Positions 7,544 to 15,375 of a stretch of 64,000 bases of DNA are shown here, in pieces. The notes beneath the pieces are model-generated. The model did not search any database. It was given only the letters and a program-made list of their open reading frames with translations, and was not told where the DNA came from. Position numbers and translations under genes: made by a program. The number at the start of each line of letters is the position of its first letter. The stretch's first letter is position 1. The stretch is taken from positions 1,488,001 through 1,552,000 of the forward strand of contig OZ245942.1 of the NCBI GenBank assembly GCA_965230065.1, written 5' to 3'. This DNA is from G965230065 sp965230065. Its GTDB lineage: Bacteria > Bacteroidota > Bacteroidia > Cytophagales > Cyclobacteriaceae.

Positions 7544-8221
7544 ATGCAACGATTGTACGTAAACGATACCCCCGTTATTTTGCACCCAAAAGAAAAACCG
7601 ATCAACTTTGCAGATTACGAGCATCAGGTGGATGCTACTGCTTTACAGAGCCTGGACGGTATCAAACTGAAAGATGATGTATTGGTGGTAGGTGCCTCAG
7701 AACAATATATTAAATCATGCATCGATTCTTTCAGTAAACAGCGGGTAAAAAAGCTAGATAGTATTACATTTTTAGTAGAGGACCTGGAGGAGGTAGAGAA
7801 ATTTATCAAAGGCCAGTTCAAGATTATTAAGGCAGCGGGTGGAGTAGTAGAAAAAGACAGAAAAATTTTATTGATTTACCGCCTGGGGAAATGGGACTTA
7901 CCCAAAGGAAAACTAAACAAGAAAGAAGGCCCCAAAGAAGGTGCACTGCGGGAAGTAGAAGAGGAGTGTAACATCCGGGTTAGTTTGCATGAAAAGGTTT
8001 GTGATACCTGGCATACCTACACCCGGAATGGAAAAAAAATACTAAAAAAGACGCATTGGTATCGGATGGGATGTATAGATGATGTGGATTTAAGTCCACA
8101 ACTCGAGGAAGATATTACCGAAGTGCGGTGGATGCCCCGTGAAGAAGTGATACCTGCCTTATATAATTCTTATAATTCCATCAGGGAGGTAGTGCGTACA
8201 TTTTATAAAGAAAATTTGTAG
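7544..8221 (+). CDS. NUDIX hydrolase
   Basis: A 225-residue protein starting at the ATG at 7544 (MQRLYVNDTP); an upstream in-frame ATG at 7493 would overlap the likely promoter and add an unlikely AT-rich leader. The NUDIX box begins at the GKLNKKEG stretch near residue 123 and continues to REVEEECNI; it keeps the RE and EE metal ligands, while the final conserved glycine is replaced by asparagine. The preceding KAAGGVVEKDRKILLIYRLGKWDLPKG segment is the usual strand before the box. The N-terminal 100 residues have no clear family and may determine the substrate. Such enzymes cleave nucleoside diphosphates linked to another group, often as house-cleaning. A strong hairpin follows the stop. 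Confidence 0.88.
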   Translation: MQRLYVNDTPVILHPKEKPINFADYEHQVDATALQSLDGIKLKDDVLVVGASEQYIKSCIDSFSKQRVKKLDSITFLVEDLEEVEKFIKGQFKIIKAAGGVVEKDRKILLIYRLGKWDLPKGKLNKKEGPKEGALREVEEECNIRVSLHEKVCDTWHTYTRNGKKILKKTHWYRMGCIDDVDLSPQLEEDITEVRWMPREEVIPALYNSYNSIREVVRTFYKENL

Positions 8222-8224
8222 CAT

Positions 8225-8262
8225 AAAAAAAGGCCAACCGAATAACTCAGTTGGCCTTTTTC
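8225..8262. terminator. Bidirectional intrinsic terminator
   Basis: A-run, then the stem AAGGCCAAC (8230-8238) / GTTGGCCTT (8250-8258) and a T-run. It lies between the convergent NUDIX gene and the gene ending at 8293, so it can serve both. Confidence 0.85.
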
Positions 8263-8292
8263 AGACTTTATTGTTTCACTTTTTAAATTATA

Positions 8293-9036
8293 TTAAGCAG
8301 TAGTAATCGTATCTTTTTGCGATTTAGGAACTTTTTTCAACGGGGCAATATTAAATATTTTTTGCGTTTTGTAACCCGTGTAGCTGCATTCATAATATTT
8401 CACCAAAGTTCCCTCTTTATCTTCCGTAGGCGATTCAATGATTTCTTCCCTTACCACCCGGAGGGTATAATAACCGCAAGTGGGTGATTTGAGAGCCTGA
8501 ATATGCCCCGGATATTTTTCAATTTTAGTGTAACCGGTTTCCTCGTCAATCCAAACATCATAATCTACTGAGAAAATATTTTCTTCGGCCTGCATTCCTT
8601 CATCCAGGTATACATCCTCTTCGTCTTCACTGAGTAGCTTCATGGACTTTCCTGTTTTAGGCGAAACCCTGGGCGAATACCTCAGCTTGTTCAGCCTTTC
8701 TTCAAGGAATGAAGGATAATAGAATTTGAGGTAATTGTAAATGATTACCCCTACAATAAGGCCAAACATACCCGAAACAAAAAGCCCGACAAATAAGTGC
8801 AATAGCTCAGTGGATAGGATAGAGGTAGCGTACAAACCGCCTGCAATGATAAAGGCCAGACATCCGAACCAGAGCAAGTCTTTTTCATACTTACTTACAA
8901 AATCATATTTCTTTTTGTAATCCCGGGTGGTTACCGTCTTGGCTATAAGGTATAAAAAAACGAACAAGCCAGCGCCTGCCGTAACAAATGCACCATAATA
9001 GGTGATTGCCCTAAAACCTGACAAAAATGCTTCCAT
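8293..9036 (-). CDS. Hypothetical membrane protein with three N-terminal helices
   Basis: A 247-residue protein. Three hydrophobic helices lie at about residues 12-33, 53-74 and 80-103, followed by a roughly 140-residue polar domain that is probably cytosolic. The soluble part contains a highly acidic patch (SEDEEDVYLDEG), DYDVWIDEETGYTKIEKY, and a single CGYYTLRVVREE stretch suggesting a small beta domain; a later CSYTGYK contains a second cysteine. I do not recognise a family. It stands alone between the terminator at 8225-8262 and a 518-base non-coding stretch, so it probably has its own promoter upstream of 9036. Confidence 0.7.
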   Translation of the reverse strand: MEAFLSGFRAITYYGAFVTAGAGLFVFLYLIAKTVTTRDYKKKYDFVSKYEKDLLWFGCLAFIIAGGLYATSILSTELLHLFVGLFVSGMFGLIVGVIIYNYLKFYYPSFLEERLNKLRYSPRVSPKTGKSMKLLSEDEEDVYLDEGMQAEENIFSVDYDVWIDEETGYTKIEKYPGHIQALKSPTCGYYTLRVVREEIIESPTEDKEGTLVKYYECSYTGYKTQKIFNIAPLKKVPKSQKDTITTA

Positions 9037-9554
9037 AGCTAAGAAATTGTGTTGAATACCTAAGTTTAATTATATTGTGAATATGCTTATTAAAATAGCT
9101 TTTTAGAAAAAAAATAAAGCTGTTTTAAAATTTTTCACAAGTACGCTAAATTATGTGAGATAATAAAAACCTCCCTGTCTAAAACTATTCTGTTTTATTA
9201 CATCTGACATTATTAGCTACATAATGATATAATTTACACAATTATCCCCTGAAAAGGTAATAATTTTTTATAAAAATTCAATGTGGTACGCACGGTTAAT
9301 GGGCAGAACCTTCCCATTTAAGGATAATCCATTTCGCCCAGGTTTCTTTCTCTGGTGTACATAAGCATGCGCGCCAACATATTTGTGAAAAGCATAAATA
9401 CATGCTGTCAAGTTAAAATGGCCGTTTAAGTTACATTTTATAAACAATCATAAGGTTTGGTATAGTTTCTGCAAAAAATAGTCTTGGCGATAAGCCTGTC
9501 AACTTATTTTTAACAAGTCACCGAAAATTTTTTAACTGAAAAAACAAACTGACT
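9037..9554. other. AT-rich non-coding gap
   Basis: No reading frame on either strand has coding character here. The sequence is A/T-rich with several short A- and T-tracts and must carry the divergent promoters of the genes starting at 9036 and 9555. TATAGTTTC near 9460 resembles a -7 box but ends in C rather than G. I see no repeat or strong hairpin. Confidence 0.5.
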
Positions 9555-10856
9555 ATGATGAACAAATTTGTGAATTATTTTTTTGCATTCTTCGCATTTG
9601 CTACTTTGACTTTTTTAGCTAGCTGTAGCGAAGAAGATTTACCCCCCGTTACCGATGAAGCAACCCTGAGCTTTGAAATAGATGGTGTGGAAACTGATAC
9701 GGCCCAGGCATTTCCTGGTGATGAGGTAACTATAAATGTCAATATTGATTATGGCGATGAAAGCCCTTCTTCTCTCGTAATATTGTCGAGCCTCGGCACT
9801 GAACTTCAAACGTTTCCTCTTAATAACACGCCTGCCTCTGTTCAGTACTTTCACGATGTGCCTGACAATGTTTCAGCAGATATTGACCTTACTTTTGAAC
9901 TGAGGGATGGCTCTTCCACTTTGACAACCGATGAGTTCACCATTGACGTACAGCCTGCTACCGTGGCTGACGCGATTGCAGAAAGTGATGATTTGAGTGA
10001 GTTGGAAACAATTTTGACTACAGCCCAGCTGATAGATGAGCTGCAAGGCAATGGGCCTTTTACAATTTTTGCTCCTAGTGACGACGTATTTGCTGAATTA
10101 GACCTTTCAGGACTTTCTGATGAGGAATTGAGCAATATTTTATTGTCTCACGTTATTCTGGACTCATTAACTTCTAATGAGCTTTCTTCTGGTTATGTAA
10201 CTACCCTTTCAGGAGATAGTGTGTATGTTGACGTAACTGCCGGTGCCGTAACGGTAAACGGAGTACCAGTATCCACTCCTAATATTATAGCAGGCAATGG
10301 CGTGGTGCACATCATTGATGAAGTACTGGTGCCTGATGTAACTTCTTATGCTACTTTTTTGCTTGCATCTCCTACAATAGAGGGTAACTCTGAAACCTTT
10401 TTCAGTACAAGTACGGGTGAAAGGTATTCTAATAATGATGTTGTAACAACCAATGAGCCTGTTTCTGAAAAGATAGATTTCGGATATTATTACGGTAGTA
10501 CCGATGAAGCAACCATTGCTTCTCCCGATAGTTATCCACAAGAAATTTACACCGGATTAGCTGCTTGGAATAATCCAAACGATACAGATTTCAGGGCAAC
10601 TACCATGTTACCCGAAGACTTTGCTGTTGTTTCTTTTTCTCAGGGAAGTGATGTGGAAGCTGAGTTTGAAGCTGGTACCGAGCTGGATAACCCCGGAAGG
10701 GCCAAAGGATTGCAGGCTGATGATGTGATCGCTTTCAAAACAGCGGACGGACGTTTTGGCCTCTTCAAAGTGGTTGAAATTGTAGATGGTAACAACGATG
10801 GTAATTTTGATGGCATCCAGGATGGTATTGAAATAGAAGTGAAAGTAACCAAATAA
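9555..10856 (+). CDS. Fasciclin-domain surface lipoprotein
   Basis: A 433-residue lipoprotein. The signal peptide ends in the lipobox LASC with the lipidated cysteine at residue 24, followed by SEED, an acidic stretch of the sort that sends lipoproteins to the cell surface in Bacteroidota. Residues about 30-130 form an immunoglobulin-like beta domain. A fasciclin (FAS1) domain spans about 133-260, with the conserved FTIFAPSDDVF and the closing NGVVHIIDEVLVP. The last 150 residues are a separate beta-rich domain without recognised family, ending in an acidic DGNNDGNFDGIQDG stretch that could bind calcium. FAS1 domains mediate adhesion. The gene stands alone and is followed by a strong terminator. 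Confidence 0.88.
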   Translation: MMNKFVNYFFAFFAFATLTFLASCSEEDLPPVTDEATLSFEIDGVETDTAQAFPGDEVTINVNIDYGDESPSSLVILSSLGTELQTFPLNNTPASVQYFHDVPDNVSADIDLTFELRDGSSTLTTDEFTIDVQPATVADAIAESDDLSELETILTTAQLIDELQGNGPFTIFAPSDDVFAELDLSGLSDEELSNILLSHVILDSLTSNELSSGYVTTLSGDSVYVDVTAGAVTVNGVPVSTPNIIAGNGVVHIIDEVLVPDVTSYATFLLASPTIEGNSETFFSTSTGERYSNNDVVTTNEPVSEKIDFGYYYGSTDEATIASPDSYPQEIYTGLAAWNNPNDTDFRATTMLPEDFAVVSFSQGSDVEAEFEAGTELDNPGRAKGLQADDVIAFKTADGRFGLFKVVEIVDGNNDGNFDGIQDGIEIEVKVTK

Positions 10857-10881
10857 TTATCACCCATAAAGATTTTGTAAA

Positions 10882-10914
10882 AAAGGCCCCTCTTTATTGA
10901 GCGGGCCTTTTTTA
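10882..10914. terminator. Intrinsic terminator after the fasciclin gene
   Basis: Stem AAAGGCCC (10882-10889) / GGGCCTTT (10903-10910) followed by a T-run, 25 bases after the stop codon. Confidence 0.85.
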
Positions 10915-11026
10915 TGCTCAAACCCTAAGCGCAAAACTCAAAAAACAAAACAAATTCAAAATTTCAGACTATAAAAGTGATGCTAAAATATTCGGATAAT
11001 TTTCTTAGTTCTTAACCAAAAAAAGC

Positions 11027-11034
11027 TATATTTG
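11027..11034 (+). promoter_or_regulatory. -7 box of the rplS promoter
   Basis: TATATTTG is an exact TAnnTTTG match. A T-rich stretch (TTTTCTTAG, 11000-11008) lies at the -33 distance but lacks a clean TTG. Confidence 0.6.
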
Positions 11035-11040
11035 CACCTC

Positions 11041-11140
11041 ATTTTTGGTGAGTATACCATTTCATAGCAGGTTATACGAACAGGTACTGCTAACAACAGG
11101 ATAATAATACAGATTTTAGCATTCTTAATTGATCAGCGCC
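11041..11140 (+). ncRNA. Candidate ribosomal-protein L19 leader RNA
   Basis: About 100 bases separate the expected transcription start from the rplS ATG, long for this genome. Two mutually exclusive stems can form: GTATACC (11052-11058) with GGTTATAC (11070-11077), and AGCAG (11066-11070) with CTGCT (11087-11091). L19 leaders that control rplS are known in several phyla. That this is one is inference. Confidence 0.35.
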
Positions 11141-11518
11141 ATGAGCGAATTAATGCAAGTAATACAAGAGGAATTTAAAGAGGTCAGGCAAAAACATCCT
11201 GATTTCAAACCTGGTGATACAATCAATGTACATGTAAAGATTAAAGAAGGAAATAAAGAACGTGTACAGCAATTTCAGGGAGTTGTAATCCAACGCCGCC
11301 ACCCCAACACCAACGGAGAAACGTTTACTGTACGAAAAGTATCCAACGGAGTGGGTGTAGAAAGAATTTTTCCTATCCTTTCTCCCAGCATAGATAAAAT
11401 TGAAGTAATCAGGAAGGGTAAAGTGCGCAGAGCACGGTTGTACTATCTGCGTGGCCGCCAGGGTAAAGCAGCGCGTATCAAAGAGAGGATATCAGGACAT
11501 GTGAAAAACAAAAAGTAG
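11141..11518 (+). CDS. rplS: 50S ribosomal protein L19
   Basis: A 125-residue protein, normal for L19 (about 115-130). The start at 11141 (MSELMQVIQEEF) is chosen because the frame upstream opens only at a TTG. Conserved L19 segments are present: FKPGDTINVHVKIKEGNKER near the start, QFQGVVIQRR, and the C-terminal VRRARLYYLRGRQGKAARIKE. L19 sits at the 30S-50S interface beside L14 and forms an inter-subunit bridge. In many bacteria rplS is in an operon with rpsP, rimM and trmD; here it is alone with its own promoter, possible leader and terminator. Confidence 0.97.
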   Translation: MSELMQVIQEEFKEVRQKHPDFKPGDTINVHVKIKEGNKERVQQFQGVVIQRRHPNTNGETFTVRKVSNGVGVERIFPILSPSIDKIEVIRKGKVRRARLYYLRGRQGKAARIKERISGHVKNKK

Positions 11519-11541
11519 AACTTTTGTTTTAAGAAAATCAG

Positions 11542-11572
11542 AAAGCCTGCTACCAACGCAGGCTTTTTTATT
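11542..11572. terminator. Intrinsic terminator shared by rplS and phoH-like gene
   Basis: Stem AAAGCCTGC (11542-11550) / GCAGGCTTT (11558-11566) with a T-run. It lies between convergent genes and is nearly symmetric. Confidence 0.85.
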
Positions 11573-11579
11573 GTTTATT

Positions 11580-12932
11580 TTACAGCAGGTCGTTGGCCAG
11601 ATTAGCCAACTCTGAACGTTCTCCCTTCACCAGCGTAACATGTGCATGCAACGGGTGTGATTTTATTTTGTCAATTAAATAAGAAAGCCCGTTGGATTGC
11701 GTATCCAGATAGGGTGTATCAATCTGATAAATATCGCCTGTAAAAATTATTTTCGTGTTTTCACCGGCCCGCGTAATGATGGTTTTTATTTCGTGGGGCG
11801 TGAGGTTTTGGGCTTCATCCACAATAAAGCAAATATTAGACAAACTCCGCCCCCGGATGTAAGCCAGCGGGGTGATCACCAGCTTCTCGGTATTGACCAT
11901 ATCGGTAATCCGTTTAAACTCTTTGTCTGTTTCCTTATATTGGTTTTGAATAAACTTCAAATTATCCCAAAGCGGCTGCATGTATGGGTTGATCTTGGAT
12001 TGAATATCGCCGGGCAGGAAGCCGATATCCTTGTTACTGAGGGGTACGATGGGGCGAGCCAGATAAATTTGCTTAAACTCCCTTTTCTGGTCCAAAGCAC
12101 CTGCGAGTGCCAGTAGTGTTTTACCGCTTCCGGCTACTCCCTGTATGGTCACCAGTTTTACTTCAGGGTTCATGATGGCATGCAAGGCAAAAGTTTGTTC
12201 AGCATTTTTGGGTGTAATGCCGTGAGCCTGCCGTTTATCTACCCGTTCAATCCTTTCGGTTATGGGGTTATAGAAGGCCAATGCCGAGTTTTTGGTGCTT
12301 TTTAGAATGAAATAACCATTATTGGTAACTTTTTTAGGATCCATTACTTCTTCTATGGCGCAACTGCCCGAGGTATAAAGCTCAGAAATGGTTTTGGTAT
12401 CTACCTGCAAAACGGTTTTGTCATCGTAAATGCTGGCGATGTGTTTTACCTTCCCTGTTTGGTAATCTTCAGATGTCAGGCTGAGCGATTTGGCTTTTAA
12501 CCGCAGGTTGATGTCTTTGGTGACCAGCACCACTTTGCGGTCAGGGTGGCTTTTTTGTAAAGTAAGGGCCGCGTTCAGTATTTTATGGTCGGCTTTTTTT
12601 TCGTCAAAAACTTTTTCGGCGTCTACGGTGGTATTAGAATTCATCACCACCTTAAATTTACCTTTTGACTTTCCATTCAGAGGTATCCAGTCTTGCAGAG
12701 TATGTTCGGCTGAGAGTTTATCAATCTGCCTGATGAACTCACGGGCTTCAAAATTGCGGGTATCATTTCCCTTTTTGAACTGGTCAAGCTCTTCTAGTAC
12801 AGTGATGGGAATGCCTACGTCGTGTTCTTCAAAATGCATGATGGCATCGTGGGCATGCAGAATTACGGAAGTGTCTAATACAAATATTTTTTTGCCACTA
12901 TCCTGGGCAGCTAATTTTTTAGATTTTGCCAT
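11580..12932 (-). CDS. PhoH family protein with N-terminal PIN domain (PhoH2-type)
   Basis: A 450-residue fusion. Residues about 15-150 form a PIN ribonuclease domain that opens with FVLDTSVILHAHD, where D20 is the first metal-binding acid; further acids lie in VLVTKDINLRLKA near 138. Residues about 235-450 form a PhoH ATPase with Walker A GVAGSGKT near 265, Walker B FIVDEAQNL near 372 and sensor FTGDIYQID. PhoH2 proteins of this architecture are ATP-dependent RNA helicase/ribonucleases; in other bacteria they pair with a small PhoAT antitoxin-like protein, which is not seen here. The gene follows an AlbA_2 gene, a MoxR-type ATPase and a VWA gene on the same strand, but an 81-base gap suggests it may have its own promoter. 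Confidence 0.92.
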   Translation of the reverse strand: MAKSKKLAAQDSGKKIFVLDTSVILHAHDAIMHFEEHDVGIPITVLEELDQFKKGNDTRNFEAREFIRQIDKLSAEHTLQDWIPLNGKSKGKFKVVMNSNTTVDAEKVFDEKKADHKILNAALTLQKSHPDRKVVLVTKDINLRLKAKSLSLTSEDYQTGKVKHIASIYDDKTVLQVDTKTISELYTSGSCAIEEVMDPKKVTNNGYFILKSTKNSALAFYNPITERIERVDKRQAHGITPKNAEQTFALHAIMNPEVKLVTIQGVAGSGKTLLALAGALDQKREFKQIYLARPIVPLSNKDIGFLPGDIQSKINPYMQPLWDNLKFIQNQYKETDKEFKRITDMVNTEKLVITPLAYIRGRSLSNICFIVDEAQNLTPHEIKTIITRAGENTKIIFTGDIYQIDTPYLDTQSNGLSYLIDKIKSHPLHAHVTLVKGERSELANLANDLL

Positions 12933-13013
12933 TTTTTAATACACTTTATATCTGTAGCTCTTTTCTTTTGCTGTGCCCAACAAAGGTAGAAGAAGGGCTG
13001 AAAGAACAAACAA

Positions 13014-13715
13014 TTAATAGGGTCTTAACTTAAAAATATCTTCTTTCTCACGAGGGATTATTTCCAGTACATTAGCCAGAACCAGCAGCACCAGTGTTTT
13101 GGAAGCACGGAAATAAGACAGGCCCGCCACTTTTCTAAACTCTTTGAGTGTGATGGTTTCGTTTTCGTTCAAAAACTCCATGAGTTTCTGCTCTTTCTCT
13201 CCATACGAAAACCTAATATCTTTAGGGTTTCGGTTTCTTTTTAATATTTCACGTACCTCACGGCTCGCCTGCAGGCTTTTATCTTCTACCCGCACATAAG
13301 CACGTTTTTTTGGAATTGATGAGGCTCCGTTTTTAGTGTGATTTTTGGTTGCCGTAACCGCTTCTGCCATTATTTGGTTAAATAACACATAATGCGGCTT
13401 TTTTGTGCTTTCTTTTACATAAAAACTGACAATTGATTTTTTCCGGGAAAGCGGCACAGTTTCTACCTGATAATCTATGGCAGGGCGGCACCATTTTTCC
13501 AAAGCTTTTTCTATGGCATAAATCCCTTCCTCAGCGTCCCTGATACCGGGCATACTTCCATCGTCATCAATACCAATGAACAAATGCCCGCCTTTTGTGT
13601 TGGCAAAGGCTACCATTTCCCGAATAACTTTTTCGGGGTACTCTACTTTTCTTTTGAATTCAACAAACTTTCCCTCTCCCCGGTATGCCATCGAACGCAC
13701 ATCCTCGATCGTCAT
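13014..13715 (-). CDS. AlbA_2 (Schlafen-type) domain protein
   Basis: A 233-residue soluble protein. Residues about 12-130 match the AlbA_2 or Schlafen AlbA_2 domain: EFKRKVEYPEKVIREMVAFANTKGGHLFIGIDDDG is the typical opening with the conserved E-x-K and NTxGGxLxxGxxDxG. The C-terminal 70 residues (EKEQKLMEFLNENETITLKEFRKVAG) look like a winged helix-turn-helix. Such proteins are usually annotated as ATP-binding or transcriptional regulators; the nucleic-acid or nucleotide ligand of most is unproven. It is 38 bases downstream of the MoxR-type ATPase gene and probably in the same transcript. Confidence 0.82.
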   Translation of the reverse strand: MTIEDVRSMAYRGEGKFVEFKRKVEYPEKVIREMVAFANTKGGHLFIGIDDDGSMPGIRDAEEGIYAIEKALEKWCRPAIDYQVETVPLSRKKSIVSFYVKESTKKPHYVLFNQIMAEAVTATKNHTKNGASSIPKKRAYVRVEDKSLQASREVREILKRNRNPKDIRFSYGEKEQKLMEFLNENETITLKEFRKVAGLSYFRASKTLVLLVLANVLEIIPREKEDIFKLRPY

Positions 13716-13753
13716 GGTTTTGGTATTTTTGGCCTAACATGCTGTTTCCTAAA

Positions 13754-15283
13754 TCAAAATCTGTCTTCAAAGTCATCCTCATCATCTTCTTCCATATTAG
13801 GCATTGAAAACATACTGCTCAGCAGGTCTTTGAACTGCAACCCGGCTTCCAGGCGGTTTTTGCTCAGTTGGCTAAACTCAGCCAGTCCATGCAAAGCAAA
13901 TTCCATCATAAAATACTTGGTATTTTCGTCTACGTTGGGCTGATGCTGCGTAACCAGTTCGGCCAGACCTGGCACGGATTGCAATAATTTTTTATATGAT
14001 TTGTTGTCCAGGTCATTGAGAATATCCACCTGATTGCCTTCGCCAAACCATTCTACAATGGATTTGTAAGGATTTTTCTCTTTGTCTTTGCGCTTACTCT
14101 CCGGATTGGGGAAGTACTGGATAAATAAAGTACGGATGGCTTTGCCCACCAGTGTGTTGGCTACAATGCCCGGCCCTTCCTGCTCACCTTCGTACACCAG
14201 CTCAATTTTTCCGGTAATGGCCGGAACGATCCCTACAAAATCTGAAACACGGATAAATGTTTCTTTCTCCCCATTTAGCAACGTACGGCGTTCGGCTGCA
14301 CTCATCAGGTTTTCAAAAGCTGAAATGGTGAGGCGGGCAGAGACTCCGCTTTTCTCGTCAACATATTCACTTTCGCGGGCCTCAAAAGCTACCTGTTCAA
14401 TGAGGTCTTTTACCAATTCATTGAGCTTTATTTTCTCTTTCTGCGGAGGTTTGATGCGGGCTTCCTGTTCGGTAATCTGCTTTCCGATTTCAATAGACTT
14501 GGGATAATGGGTAATGATTTGGCTGTCAATCCTGTCTTTCAGTGGAGTAACAATACTGCCCCGGTTGGTGTAGTCTTCAGGATTCGCCGTAAATACAAAT
14601 TGAATATCCAGTGGCAGCCTTACTTTAAAACCCCTGATCTGGATGTCGCCCTCCTGCAAAATATTGAACAGGGCCACTTGCAGGCGTGCCTGCAAATCGG
14701 GCAGTTCGTTAATAACGAATATGCTCCGGTGCGAGCGAGGCACCAATCCATAGTGAATCACTCTTTCGTCAGAGTAAGGTAGTTTGAGTGTAGCCGCTTT
14801 GATGGGATCGGTATCCCCAATTAAATCTGCCACAGATACATCAGGCGTAGCCAACTTTTCAGTGTATCGTTCTGAGCGATGCATCCAGGTAATGGGTGTT
14901 TGGTCGCCATGCTCTTCTACTGCTTGTCTGCCAAATCGGGATAAGGGTTGCAAAGGATCGTCGTTCAGCTCTGAGTCCTGAATAACCGGTACATATTCAT
15001 CCAGCAGGGCTACCATCAGGCGTGCAATGCGTGTTTTAGCTTGTCCGCGCAGGCCCAGCAAAATGATGTTGTGCATAGAAAGAATAGCTCTTTCTATATC
15101 TGGTACCACGGAATCTTCATACCCCCAAATGCCTTCAAAAACCTTTTCCTTATTTGTCAGTCTGTGGATGAGGTTGTCCCTGAGTTCCTGTTTGATAGAT
15201 TTCGGTAAATATCCGGTGGCTTTTAGCTCCCCGAGTGTGTGTATTTTTAATAATTTTTCAGAAGGAATATCGGTATATTTCAT
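13754..15283 (-). CDS. MoxR/magnesium-chelatase-type AAA+ ATPase
   Basis: A 509-residue AAA+ ATPase. Walker A is GLRGQAKT at residues 77-84; Walker B is FVINELPDL near 198, with asparagine where aspartate is usual, and the sensor-1 asparagine is in FVFTANPEDYTNRG near 236. An extended C-terminal helical region ends in an acidic DDEDDFEDRF tail. The family includes the Mg-chelatase BchI/ChlI subunit and MoxR proteins that work with VWA partners as metal-insertion or folding machines. The VWA gene directly upstream (15376-16473) is the likely partner. No cobalamin or chlorophyll genes are near, so a metal chelatase role is unlikely and a MoxR-like chaperone role is inferred. Confidence 0.88.
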   Translation of the reverse strand: MKYTDIPSEKLLKIHTLGELKATGYLPKSIKQELRDNLIHRLTNKEKVFEGIWGYEDSVVPDIERAILSMHNIILLGLRGQAKTRIARLMVALLDEYVPVIQDSELNDDPLQPLSRFGRQAVEEHGDQTPITWMHRSERYTEKLATPDVSVADLIGDTDPIKAATLKLPYSDERVIHYGLVPRSHRSIFVINELPDLQARLQVALFNILQEGDIQIRGFKVRLPLDIQFVFTANPEDYTNRGSIVTPLKDRIDSQIITHYPKSIEIGKQITEQEARIKPPQKEKIKLNELVKDLIEQVAFEARESEYVDEKSGVSARLTISAFENLMSAAERRTLLNGEKETFIRVSDFVGIVPAITGKIELVYEGEQEGPGIVANTLVGKAIRTLFIQYFPNPESKRKDKEKNPYKSIVEWFGEGNQVDILNDLDNKSYKKLLQSVPGLAELVTQHQPNVDENTKYFMMEFALHGLAEFSQLSKNRLEAGLQFKDLLSSMFSMPNMEEDDEDDFEDRF

Positions 15284-15305
15284 GTTGGTGGTTTGTGTTG
15301 TTTTG

Positions 15306-15374
15306 GTCGGAAGACGGAAGACAGGAGACCGAAGAAGTTTTTTTACTTCCGTCTCCTGTCTTCGGTCTTCCGTC
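15306..15374. repeat. Inverted heptad-repeat array, GTCGGAA type (second copy)
   Basis: Left arm from 15306: GTCGGAA, GACGGAA, GACAGGA, GACCGAA. After a T-rich loop the right arm from 15347 reads TTCCGTC, TCCTGTC, TTCGGTC, TTCCGTC. It exactly occupies the gap between the VWA stop and the ATPase start. Same design as the array at 6943-7007. Confidence 0.75.
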
Positions 15375-15375
15375 T

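Noticed and set aside
8225..8262. Possible small RNA
   Set aside because: The hairpin between convergent genes is fully explained as a bidirectional terminator.
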